NCBI RefSeq assembly: GCF_001029435.1
Contig: NZ_LDOV01000023.1
Location: forward strand, 1 to 59,394
From: Photobacterium aphoticum
GTDB lineage: Bacteria; Pseudomonadota; Gammaproteobacteria; Enterobacterales; Vibrionaceae
Direction: 5' to 3'
DNA length: 59,394 nt
Below are positions 25,126 through 32,617 of the stretch, piece after piece. Below the pieces are notes generated by a model that was given only the letters and a program-made list of their open reading frames with translations, did not search any database and was not told the origin of the DNA. Within the stretch, counting starts at the first letter, position 1, and each line of letters opens with the position of its first letter. Both the position numbers and the translations under genes were made by a program.

Positions 25126-26022
25126 ATGCAAACGCATCGCGTCGGCAATGCTCTGGCCGCGTTCTCTTTTATGCTTTGGGGGCTACTACCGCTCTATTAC
25201 CAATTTTTACCCCAAGCCAATATCAATGACTTATTAGCATTGCGCATCATCTTCTCGGTGCCGTTTATGTTTGCCGTCATGGTGATCCTGCGCCGACGTA
25301 TGCCAAGCCTTGCCACACTTTGGCAAGACAAACGCTCCCTGTTGATGTCAGCTCTTGCAGGCCTGATTATGTGTGTGTCCTGGTATGCCTTTACATGGGC
25401 GATGACACACGACCAAGTATTGGCAGCCAGCCTGGGCTTTTTCATCAACCCGCTGTTTGCCATTACCCTCGGCGTACTGTTCCTGAAAGAAAAACTGACG
25501 CTCGCGCAGAAAGCGGCGGTGGTGTTAGCGACCATGGGTATCGCCTATCAGGTATGGTATTACGGTGAACTGCCATGGATTTCACTGATCATGGGCAGCT
25601 TCTTTGCCCTGTATGGCTTGTGTAAGAAGTTTATTCGTTATGATGCGCTCACTTCTGTCACCCTTGAAGCAGCACTGCTGGCACCGATTGCGCTGGCTTA
25701 TGTGTTGATCACCGGCTTTATGGGCACCAGCACCGCATTGGCTTCTGACAGCAACACCCTGATGCTGTATATCGGTTCTGCCCCTATCACGCTGGCACCG
25801 TTAATTTTCTTTGCCTTGGCGATCAGCCGTACCAGCCTGACCATGGTCGGCCTGATGCAGTACATTGAGCCAACACTGCAATTCTTACTGGCGGTATTCT
25901 TGTTTGGTGAAATGTTTGATGAAGTGAAAGCCATCAGCTTTGGCTTCATTTGGCTGGGCCTGATTTTGTGCAGTCTGGAAGCCATCAGCAAAATGTTCCA
26001 TCGTCCGGTACGTCCTGCATAA
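25126..26022 (+). CDS. rarD: EamA family transporter RarD
   Basis: Inner-membrane DMT-superfamily permease, 298 residues with about ten helices in two EamA repeats. The N-terminus RVGNALAAFSFMLWGLLPLY and the QANINDLLALRIIFSVPFM segment are characteristic of RarD proteins, as is LLKxEKLTLAQKAAV-type spacing near residue 120. The substrate is not established for this group (chloramphenicol sensitivity was the original phenotype). It ends at a strong terminator. Confidence 0.93.
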   Translation: MQTHRVGNALAAFSFMLWGLLPLYYQFLPQANINDLLALRIIFSVPFMFAVMVILRRRMPSLATLWQDKRSLLMSALAGLIMCVSWYAFTWAMTHDQVLAASLGFFINPLFAITLGVLFLKEKLTLAQKAAVVLATMGIAYQVWYYGELPWISLIMGSFFALYGLCKKFIRYDALTSVTLEAALLAPIALAYVLITGFMGTSTALASDSNTLMLYIGSAPITLAPLIFFALAISRTSLTMVGLMQYIEPTLQFLLAVFLFGEMFDEVKAISFGFIWLGLILCSLEAISKMFHRPVRPA

Positions 26023-26037
26023 CAACATCACTTCACG

Positions 26038-26065
26038 AAAAGGGCACACCGCGTGCCCTTTTTCT
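26038..26065 (+). terminator. Terminator after rarD
   Basis: Nine-base stem AAAGGGCAC / GTGCCCTTT with a six-base loop, followed by further T residues. Confidence 0.9.
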
Positions 26066-26260
26066 TATCTTCTCTTCTGCTCTAGCCCTTTATCTTTATC
26101 ATACGACATTCGAACAGTCAGGCTTTTCATGACATGCCACGCCGCACAGACGTACATCAGTAAGGATGTCATACTGTCGCCTATACAGAGCGCATGACAG
26201 CGTCTCACAATACCGTCACCACAAGATAAATCACTACAAATCACAAGGAAGTCTTGCAGT

Positions 26261-26692
26261 ATGGATACACAAGAAGTCTTTAATAACAGCTATCAACGGT
26301 GCCTGCGGGATCCGCAATTTTTCTACACTTTTTACGATATTTTCTGGCAAAAAGACGATAAGTTCCGGCAGATGTTTGCCAATACTGATATGAGCAAACA
26401 AATCAAAATGCTCAAGCTGTCGATTGTCATGCTGATGCTCTCCACCACCTCTAAGGAAAGCCGAGAGCTATTCAACAATTATGCTGAGCGTCATGGTCCC
26501 GGTGGACTCAACGTCGCGCCCCTTGATTTTGATATTTGGTTGGACAGTTTATTAGAAACGGTGGCGCAGACCGATCCACTCTACAACGACAATATCGATA
26601 CGGCTTGGCGGCACTGTTTTGCGAATGGGCTGGCAATGATGAAAGCGGCGTGTGATGCAAAAACAGCGCACCGCCCACTCTATGAAATATAA
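26261..26692 (+). CDS. Small single-domain globin
   Basis: A 143-residue protein with the helical pattern of bacterial globins: FNNSYQRCLRDPQFFYTFYD (helices A-B), KFRQMFANTDMSKQIKML (C-E region), then LFNNYAERHGPGGL (helix F, with the likely proximal His), and a C-terminal DTAWRHCFANGLAMM helix. There is no fused reductase domain, unlike flavohaemoglobin. Such proteins may bind haem and oxygen or NO, or act as haem-based sensors, but the function here is not established. The AAGGAAG ribosome site supports the start. It shares a bidirectional terminator with the DUF2960 gene. Confidence 0.72.
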   Translation: MDTQEVFNNSYQRCLRDPQFFYTFYDIFWQKDDKFRQMFANTDMSKQIKMLKLSIVMLMLSTTSKESRELFNNYAERHGPGGLNVAPLDFDIWLDSLLETVAQTDPLYNDNIDTAWRHCFANGLAMMKAACDAKTAHRPLYEI

Positions 26693-26743
26693 ATGGAAAG
26701 AGCAGATAAAAAGGTAACAGAAAAACGAAACGCCAGATAAACA

Positions 26744-26768
26744 AAACCCTGATACATGATCAGGGTTT
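26744..26768. terminator. Bidirectional terminator between globin and DUF2960 genes
   Basis: Ten-base perfect stem AAACCCTGAT / ATCAGGGTTT with a five-base loop between two convergent genes. A and T runs flank both sides. Confidence 0.8.
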
Positions 26769-26806
26769 ATGTTGATATAAGGTATAAACGCCCGCAGGCA
26801 ACCACC

Positions 26807-27070
26807 TTATTTCTCGCCGATACCGCGATTCACTTTTTGTGCCAGTGTGATCTTACCAAAGCCCAGTTTACGGAAGTGGCTATCACGGAAATCACGAACG
26901 GCTTTGCTACCAGAAGAAACAGCTTCTACTTGCTGCTCCATCTTCAAATAGTTTGTCAGATCAATCCCTTCTGCAGCCGCAACGGCTTCATGAATAGAGT
27001 GATATTGCGAGTAAGAAAACGACAGCGTCTTCTCTTCGTCTTTATAAATATAAATAATAGTGCGTGACAT
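26807..27070 (-). CDS. DUF2960 family protein
   Basis: An 87-residue protein of a family found in Vibrio and relatives, function unknown. The start at 27070 gives the family-like beginning MSRTIIYIYKDEEKTLSFSY; an upstream in-frame ATG at 27091 would add seven residues. HSIHEAVAAAEGIDLTNYL and the C-terminal FRKLGFGKITLAQK are typical. It lies directly after the first EIIC-EAL gene in the same direction, so it may be cotranscribed. Confidence 0.8.
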   Translation of the reverse strand: MSRTIIYIYKDEEKTLSFSYSQYHSIHEAVAAAEGIDLTNYLKMEQQVEAVSSGSKAVRDFRDSHFRKLGFGKITLAQKVNRGIGEK

Positions 27071-27105
27071 AACGCCTCCAACAGCAACCATTAAGGGGGG
27101 CGAAT

Positions 27106-29157
27106 TTACCTTAGTTCCGCCTCAGATGAAAGCAGATCCTGTGACTCAGTCAGTATCTCCGACCCCATTAATTGCGCCACGGACATCGGGCGGTAGAAAT
27201 AATAACCTTGCACGAAACGAATTCCCCGCGCCATCACAAAGGCAAGCTCGTTGTCGGTTTCGATGCCTTCTACCACAATTTGAGCCTGAGTGATTTGCCC
27301 CAACTGCACCACCACTTCAAACAGACTTTTCCCTCGCTCTGTATCCAGCGCGGTGACCAGAGAGCGGTCAATCTTGATCTTGTCGAAATCGAAACGCGAC
27401 AAGTACGCCAGCGAAGAATAACCGGTACCAAAATCATCCAGCGCAACCGAAACCCCAAGTTGTTTGATCTCATTAATGATTTCTGCCGTGCGTTGCTCTT
27501 CTTCAATCAGCAGATCTTCCGTAATTTCTATCTCTATCTGCCGATAATCAAATGCACTGTTATCAATCACACGTTTCAGGGATTTCACAAAACCTTTGGT
27601 CAATACGGTTTGAGATGAGACATTAATCGACAGACAAAAATCCGGGGATTGAGACAACAATTCCGCATCGGCTATCGCATGCTCTAACACCCAAAAATCC
27701 AAATCAGGCATCAACCCCAATTGATTAAACGCCGGCAAGAAACTCGGCGCAGATATGCGGCCTTCCCGGTTCTGATGGCGGATCAGGGCCTCTAAAGCCA
27801 CCACCTTCCCGGTAATAATATCCACCTGCGGCTGATAAAACAGAACGAAAGAACCGTTTGTCTGCAGGTTTTCCACTTCCTTTTGCGCATCAAAATTGCT
27901 CTGCATAGAAGGAATAAAACTGGTGAGCTTGGTACGGACTTCTATTTCATCATTAGAAAAGAAGCGATTTTTAAACATATCGGACAAATCGATCCCGACG
28001 GAACGCTGATCCATCATCTTAAAGAACGGATAATAGATCAGCATCCCCAAGATAATCAGAAAAACCTGAAAGCCGGCTACGGCAAACGATCCGCCGGATC
28101 CAATATAGCCATTAATGATCGGTGGGGTGATCCAACTATGCACTTCACTCAATGGCGGGATCACACCGTAGGCGATGGCGCCATAAGCCAACACAAAGCT
28201 GATCAATGGCACGGCTAAAAACGGCAGGATCATAATAGGGTTAAAGATAATCGGCACCCCAAATAATACCGGCTCGTTGATATTGAAGATTGTCAGAATC
28301 AGGACTGCCCGCGCCAATAACTGATAACCTTTACTCTTGGCAAAAAACAGCATACACAGCACTAACGATAAGGTATTGCCACTGCCGCCAAGGCCGGTAA
28401 AAAAGTCATAAAAGTTCGTGCTGATGATATTGAGATCGGTACCGAAGTTACGCCAATCCGCCATGTTCGACATACTCAGCTCATAGAGCTCCGTTTTGAA
28501 CATATGCAGCACATTATGGCCGTTGACACCTACACTCCAAAAGAGTCCCCGAATCAACTCATACAACAGGCCGTCATAAAACGAGGTCGGATCCAAATCC
28601 GGCAACGTCAGATAAGAAGACAAATAGAAATGAAACACCATCTCGATGAAATAGCAGGAAACCAGCAGTACCCCCAAGGCAAATAAACACGCCACCAGCA
28701 TATTGGCCGACGTATCAATGACCGTGTTGTAACTCACCAGATTTAACAACCGAATACGTTTAAAATGATGAATAATGGCACACGCCGCATAAGCGGAAGC
28801 CAGAGAGAGCGCAAAGTTATTGGGGAGCATGATTTCAGTGGCAATCAACCCCCATTGCTGGGAAATGATAAAGAAAGCCACTAAGGAACAGGAAATAGCG
28901 GCCGCTTTAGGCAAACGCAGTTGGTTCGCGTAATAGGTCGCTAAGTAGATATTGAGCAAGACGGGAAACATATGCGCGGTCATGTTACCGGCATAGCCAA
29001 GAGTCAGACTGAGGGTCTTAAAACCCATGCTGTCAAAGAAGATCGCCAGTAAGGTGAAGAAAGCGGCCAGCAAAGAGACGGGCAGCGCCATAATGAAGAC
29101 ATTACTGATAGCGACTAAATACGGATTGGTCGACAGCCTAGAGAGCAGTTGAGTCAC
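27106..29157 (-). CDS. PTS EIIC-like membrane domain fused to an EAL phosphodiesterase
   Basis: A 683-residue protein. Residues about 15-385 form a PTS EIIC domain of the cellobiose/lactose family with about ten helices, including SVGVNGHNVLHMF, TGLGGSGNTLSLVLCMLFFA and FNINEPVLFGVPIIFNPIM. The His and Glu in the NGHN and NEP motifs are sugar-binding residues in this family. Residues about 430-665 are an EAL domain with all key residues: ALEALIRH, SINVSSQ, IEIEITED, LDDFGTGYSS, KIKIDRSL, VVEGIE and VQGYYFYRP. It should degrade cyclic-di-GMP at the inner membrane. No EIIA or EIIB gene is nearby, which suggests a sugar sensor rather than a transporter (inference). It is followed by a paralogue upstream in the same direction. 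Confidence 0.92.
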   Translation of the reverse strand: MTQLLSRLSTNPYLVAISNVFIMALPVSLLAAFFTLLAIFFDSMGFKTLSLTLGYAGNMTAHMFPVLLNIYLATYYANQLRLPKAAAISCSLVAFFIISQQWGLIATEIMLPNNFALSLASAYAACAIIHHFKRIRLLNLVSYNTVIDTSANMLVACLFALGVLLVSCYFIEMVFHFYLSSYLTLPDLDPTSFYDGLLYELIRGLFWSVGVNGHNVLHMFKTELYELSMSNMADWRNFGTDLNIISTNFYDFFTGLGGSGNTLSLVLCMLFFAKSKGYQLLARAVLILTIFNINEPVLFGVPIIFNPIMILPFLAVPLISFVLAYGAIAYGVIPPLSEVHSWITPPIINGYIGSGGSFAVAGFQVFLIILGMLIYYPFFKMMDQRSVGIDLSDMFKNRFFSNDEIEVRTKLTSFIPSMQSNFDAQKEVENLQTNGSFVLFYQPQVDIITGKVVALEALIRHQNREGRISAPSFLPAFNQLGLMPDLDFWVLEHAIADAELLSQSPDFCLSINVSSQTVLTKGFVKSLKRVIDNSAFDYRQIEIEITEDLLIEEEQRTAEIINEIKQLGVSVALDDFGTGYSSLAYLSRFDFDKIKIDRSLVTALDTERGKSLFEVVVQLGQITQAQIVVEGIETDNELAFVMARGIRFVQGYYFYRPMSVAQLMGSEILTESQDLLSSEAELR

Positions 29158-29288
29158 AGTGGTTCATCCTGAACATACATTATTCCTTAATGACGAGACA
29201 AACACGCAATGGCATACCGTTAAGCGATAACGCTACACCATCGCCGTGTTTTCATCGTTTTTACTTACAACATCCTAACTTACAATGC

Positions 29289-31349
29289 CTACGCAGACTG
29301 TGCAATTGTTTCATTTTTAAGATATTTTGTTTCAACCAGTGCCATCGCATCCGCTAAAGGCTGTGGTCGTGCAATGTGGTATCCCTGAATCACATCCACA
29401 CCACAACGCGCAACAAAGTCCATTTCTTCTTCGTTCTCGACCCCTTCTGCGACAACCGAGCAATTGGCGATATTGCCGATCTGCGCGACCAAGTGGTACA
29501 AGTCTTTGCCTTTTTGTGTGGTTGCATCCACCAGCAATGAGCGATCAATCTTGATCTTATCAAATGGATACTTCAATAAATGTGGGAATGACGCATATCC
29601 GGCACCAAAATCATCCATTACGACCATGATCCCAATTGCCTGCAATTCTTCCATGGTTTTACACAGATGAACGCTGTCACTCAGGATGGCTTCCTCGGTG
29701 ATCTCTATCGCCAACGATGTGGGTGCAATATTGTAATGGGTTAAACGCGACTTCAGGTGCATCGCAAAGTCCACTTCCGAAATCGAGGCCACCGACATGT
29801 TAATAGCCACACGTGACACTGTATCTACCGGCATTTTTTGCATATCCAGCAACACTTGCTCTAACACGGCTTTATCCAAGATCGGCATCGCATCGAGCAA
29901 CTGGAAATCCTGAATAAAGGTTGGGAAATACACCTTGCCACTTGGATCGCGATAACGCAGCAGCGCTTCAAACTCAACCTTCTTCGGATCATGCAGGTTA
30001 TGCAGCAGTTGGTAATGCATCACCAACTCCCCTTCCCGCAACATACTCACCATACGCTGCTGGGCCGTGGCTTTGCTGATGCTCGACTCAGCCGACGCAC
30101 GAATACTGGTCAGCAGGTTTCTAAAGGTCATACGCTCTACGCTTGAGAACTGCGCCACCGACTTTATGGATGACAAGCCCTGCCCTGCGTAAGCCAAGTA
30201 AAACGGACGGTAGATAAAGATCCCCACCACAATGATCACTAACTGCAGCAGTGTGCCTTCCAGACTGTTATTCATGGCGATGTAACCACTCAACAGAGGC
30301 GGCGTCATCCAATCAACAATCGTCGTTACCGGGCTCACTAAGCCATAGAACATGGAGAAATACGCAATCACGAAGCTGACCAGAGGTACCAATACAAACG
30401 GTACAATCAATACAGGGTTAAAGATGATTGGTAAACCAAACAGCAACACTTCATTGATATTGAACATCACCATCGGCAAAGCAGCCATCGCCAGCATGAT
30501 GTGGTTACGCTCTTTTGAGAAAAGCAGAATACACAACAGCAAGCTGATACTGTTACCAGAGCCCCCCATTGACATAAAGGCATCATAAAAGCCTTGGCTG
30601 ATCACATTCAGTGAGGCCTCGCCTGCTTGCCATGCCGTCAGATTCTCTTGCGTTACCGCATACAGCATCTGCTTTACAGAGAACAGTAAATTATGCCCAT
30701 TAATACCAATCGCCCCCAGCAACCCCAGGATACTTTGGTAAATCAAGCCCCCGGTAAAGGTCAATGGATCAGGCTGTACGGCTTTAATCTGCGCGGAGAT
30801 ATCCTGCACGAACTGTAAACTTAACGTCGACAGTGACAACGCCAGTGAGGCAAAAACAAAGAAATGCAGCACATGTTTGAATAAGGTTGGCGCAAAATTG
30901 ACCGCCTGTGGTTCTAAGGTAGGCAAGTTAATACGCGTACAATAGGCCAGCGTGATAAATGCACTCACAATCGCGACAAGCGGGTTGTTCGGCAAGTGAT
31001 ACGCCGCCGATAAACTGCCATTCGCAATAGAAACCAGATATAACAGCGCAACGGAATAGATAATAAAAATTGCACTATTAATATTGGTTTTATGAGACAG
31101 GTAATAACTGGTCACCACACACAATGCAAGCGGGTAAATATTGATAAGCATATCCGATAGACGGAAGAACATGCTGGCAATATCTGAATAATCAGCATAA
31201 CGGAAGCCATGCCCCAGTAATACCGCGACGGCATTGGCAAGTGTCAAAGGCAACAACAACACTGCAATCGCAGAGATGTCGCGTAAATAAATACGATATC
31301 CCGTACGAACAGGGATCAACTTTTTCAATAACGGCTTAATAGAATTCAA
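29289..31349 (-). CDS. Second PTS EIIC-EAL fusion protein
   Basis: A 686-residue paralogue of the neighbouring gene with the same layout. The EIIC part has AIGINGHNLLFSVKQM, MSMGGSGNSISLLLCILLFS and FNINEVLLFGLPIIFNPVL. Here the NEP motif reads NEV, but the Glu is retained. The EAL part has EFEALLRYRD, VAINMSVAS, LAIEITEEA, MDDFGAGYASF, KIKIDRSLL, VAEGVENEEE and VIQGYHIARP, so it is probably an active phosphodiesterase. The two genes are separated by 131 bases and probably arose by tandem duplication followed by strong divergence. The long AT-rich leader (31350-32079) may carry regulatory sites. Confidence 0.92.
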   Translation of the reverse strand: MNSIKPLLKKLIPVRTGYRIYLRDISAIAVLLLPLTLANAVAVLLGHGFRYADYSDIASMFFRLSDMLINIYPLALCVVTSYYLSHKTNINSAIFIIYSVALLYLVSIANGSLSAAYHLPNNPLVAIVSAFITLAYCTRINLPTLEPQAVNFAPTLFKHVLHFFVFASLALSLSTLSLQFVQDISAQIKAVQPDPLTFTGGLIYQSILGLLGAIGINGHNLLFSVKQMLYAVTQENLTAWQAGEASLNVISQGFYDAFMSMGGSGNSISLLLCILLFSKERNHIMLAMAALPMVMFNINEVLLFGLPIIFNPVLIVPFVLVPLVSFVIAYFSMFYGLVSPVTTIVDWMTPPLLSGYIAMNNSLEGTLLQLVIIVVGIFIYRPFYLAYAGQGLSSIKSVAQFSSVERMTFRNLLTSIRASAESSISKATAQQRMVSMLREGELVMHYQLLHNLHDPKKVEFEALLRYRDPSGKVYFPTFIQDFQLLDAMPILDKAVLEQVLLDMQKMPVDTVSRVAINMSVASISEVDFAMHLKSRLTHYNIAPTSLAIEITEEAILSDSVHLCKTMEELQAIGIMVVMDDFGAGYASFPHLLKYPFDKIKIDRSLLVDATTQKGKDLYHLVAQIGNIANCSVVAEGVENEEEMDFVARCGVDVIQGYHIARPQPLADAMALVETKYLKNETIAQSA

Positions 31350-32079
31350 GGTTTCTTTCCAACCAAATAATACGCTTGTGTAAACAAGAGAACCGCTTAT
31401 CCAAATTAAATAAAAAGAAATGTGTTAATTTATTTTTATTTGATGCAATTTATTTCATATTTTTTACTGTTTACAAACGACAAAAAAATAACGACAAGCC
31501 TGTCAAAATACAGACACCGATATCCCTTTTGTTTAATTCCGTTTATACGCAGATATGACAAAACGCCGTATCAAAAAATACGACGTTTAATCGCAAATTC
31601 ACGTAAAGAATGACGTTTTAATCACTGTGCGTTCTTGTGAATTGACACTTCGCTTAAAACGATGTGCGGGCTAAGCATAACAAATTCGTGCTTGCGCAAC
31701 ACCTGCTATTTTCACTTTGCCTACTTTTCTTTTCTCTTTGTCCGGTAAACCTAGCGTCTAAAATCAACAAATTAAATGCACATAATAAATAGTCTTTATC
31801 GTGCATTTAAATTTTTTAGTTTTTCGCGTTAAAACACAACTTTCCTGATAAACTCGGCTATTAATCACACAGACTTGTAATGAAATTACCAAATTTCATA
31901 CGAATTTTATAACGCATAAAAAATGTAACCTTTTATGACAATTTAAATGTGATCAGGGTCAGCGTTGCGTGTCAGAGAATTGTCAGAAATAACTCACGTA
32001 TTTCTCCCATAGTTATACACAGAAACAGTGGATAACTATGGAAGGCATAGACGTCAATGGGAGAGAAACAGAAGTGCCG
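31350..32079. other. AT-rich intergenic region between nrdG and the EIIC-EAL gene
   Basis: No gene supported; a 60-codon frame on the plus strand is low-complexity. Visible elements are a hairpin near 31561-31587 (arms AACGCCGTAT / ATACGACGTT, one mismatch) and the nested inverted repeat at 32001-32068. I looked for a cyclic-di-GMP riboswitch before the EIIC-EAL gene and found no convincing match. Confidence 0.5.
32007..32041. repeat. Fourteen-base hairpin downstream of nrdG
   Basis: Arms CCATAGTTATACAC and GTGGATAACTATGG pair at 13 of 14 positions around a seven-base loop. Each arm carries a DnaA-box-like sequence (TTATACACA, and TTATCCACT on the other strand). An outer pair, TTTCTCC (32001-32007) with GGAGAGAAA (32060-32068), nests around it. 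There is no T run, so it is not a standard terminator. Confidence 0.6.
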
Positions 32080-32547
32080 TTATAGTTTGAAATGGTGAAT
32101 GATTTGGTTGCTACTGCCACGCCATAACAATTCAGGATCGTACAGGTCTTGTTCAAAACGTCCGTCAATCAAGGTATCCACATAAGCCACGACTTCCCTT
32201 TGCGCCGCTGTCAGGTTAGCCAGTTCGTAACCCGACCATAGCCAGATATCTTTCCCCTCACACTCTTCACGTACGCGCTTCACTAGCTTCAAAATCGCGG
32301 GCACATTGGCAGGATGCAGCGGATCGCCCCCAGAGAGTGACAAACCACGACGCTTGATGCGGGTATCGTTCAAATCGGCAATGATCTGATCTTCAAGTTC
32401 TTGTGTGAAGAGATGGCCAGAATTGGGGTTCAGAGTCGACTTGTTATAACAGCCACGGCAGTTATGCTCACAGCCGGACACAAACAGCGTACAACGCGTT
32501 CCCGGACCATTAACGACATCGACTTGATGGTATTTATGATAATTCAT
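32080..32547 (-). CDS. nrdG: Anaerobic ribonucleotide reductase activating protein
   Basis: Radical SAM enzyme that installs the glycyl radical on NrdD. The motif CEHNCRGCYN (CX3CX2C, about residues 26-35) binds the iron-sulfur cluster, and LSGGDPLHPAN and WLWSGYEL are also typical. The start at 32547 gives MNYHKYHQVDVVNGPGTRCT, the standard family beginning, and has GGAG seven bases upstream; the longer frame to 32589 would add 14 residues through the terminator hairpin. It follows nrdD with about 70 bases between, which contain a terminator-like stem. Confidence 0.96.
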   Translation of the reverse strand: MNYHKYHQVDVVNGPGTRCTLFVSGCEHNCRGCYNKSTLNPNSGHLFTQELEDQIIADLNDTRIKRRGLSLSGGDPLHPANVPAILKLVKRVREECEGKDIWLWSGYELANLTAAQREVVAYVDTLIDGRFEQDLYDPELLWRGSSNQIIHHFKL

Positions 32548-32564
32548 ACGCTTGGCTCCAAAAC

Positions 32565-32592
32565 AAAAAGTGCCGATCAGGATCGGCACTTT
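32565..32592 (-). terminator. Terminator-like hairpin between nrdD and nrdG
   Basis: Read leftward: AGTGCCGATC, two bases, GATCGGCACT, then TTTTGTTTT. The stem is perfect and ends only about a dozen bases before the nrdG ribosome site. It should lower nrdG expression relative to nrdD, or protect the nrdD transcript end. Confidence 0.8.
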
Positions 32593-32617
32593 ATAAGGCA
32601 GTTAAGTCAGAGTGTGA

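Noticed and set aside
31350..32079. Cyclic-di-GMP riboswitch before the EIIC-EAL gene
   Set aside because: Only short fragments such as ACGCACAG appear; the remaining conserved GEMM elements are missing.
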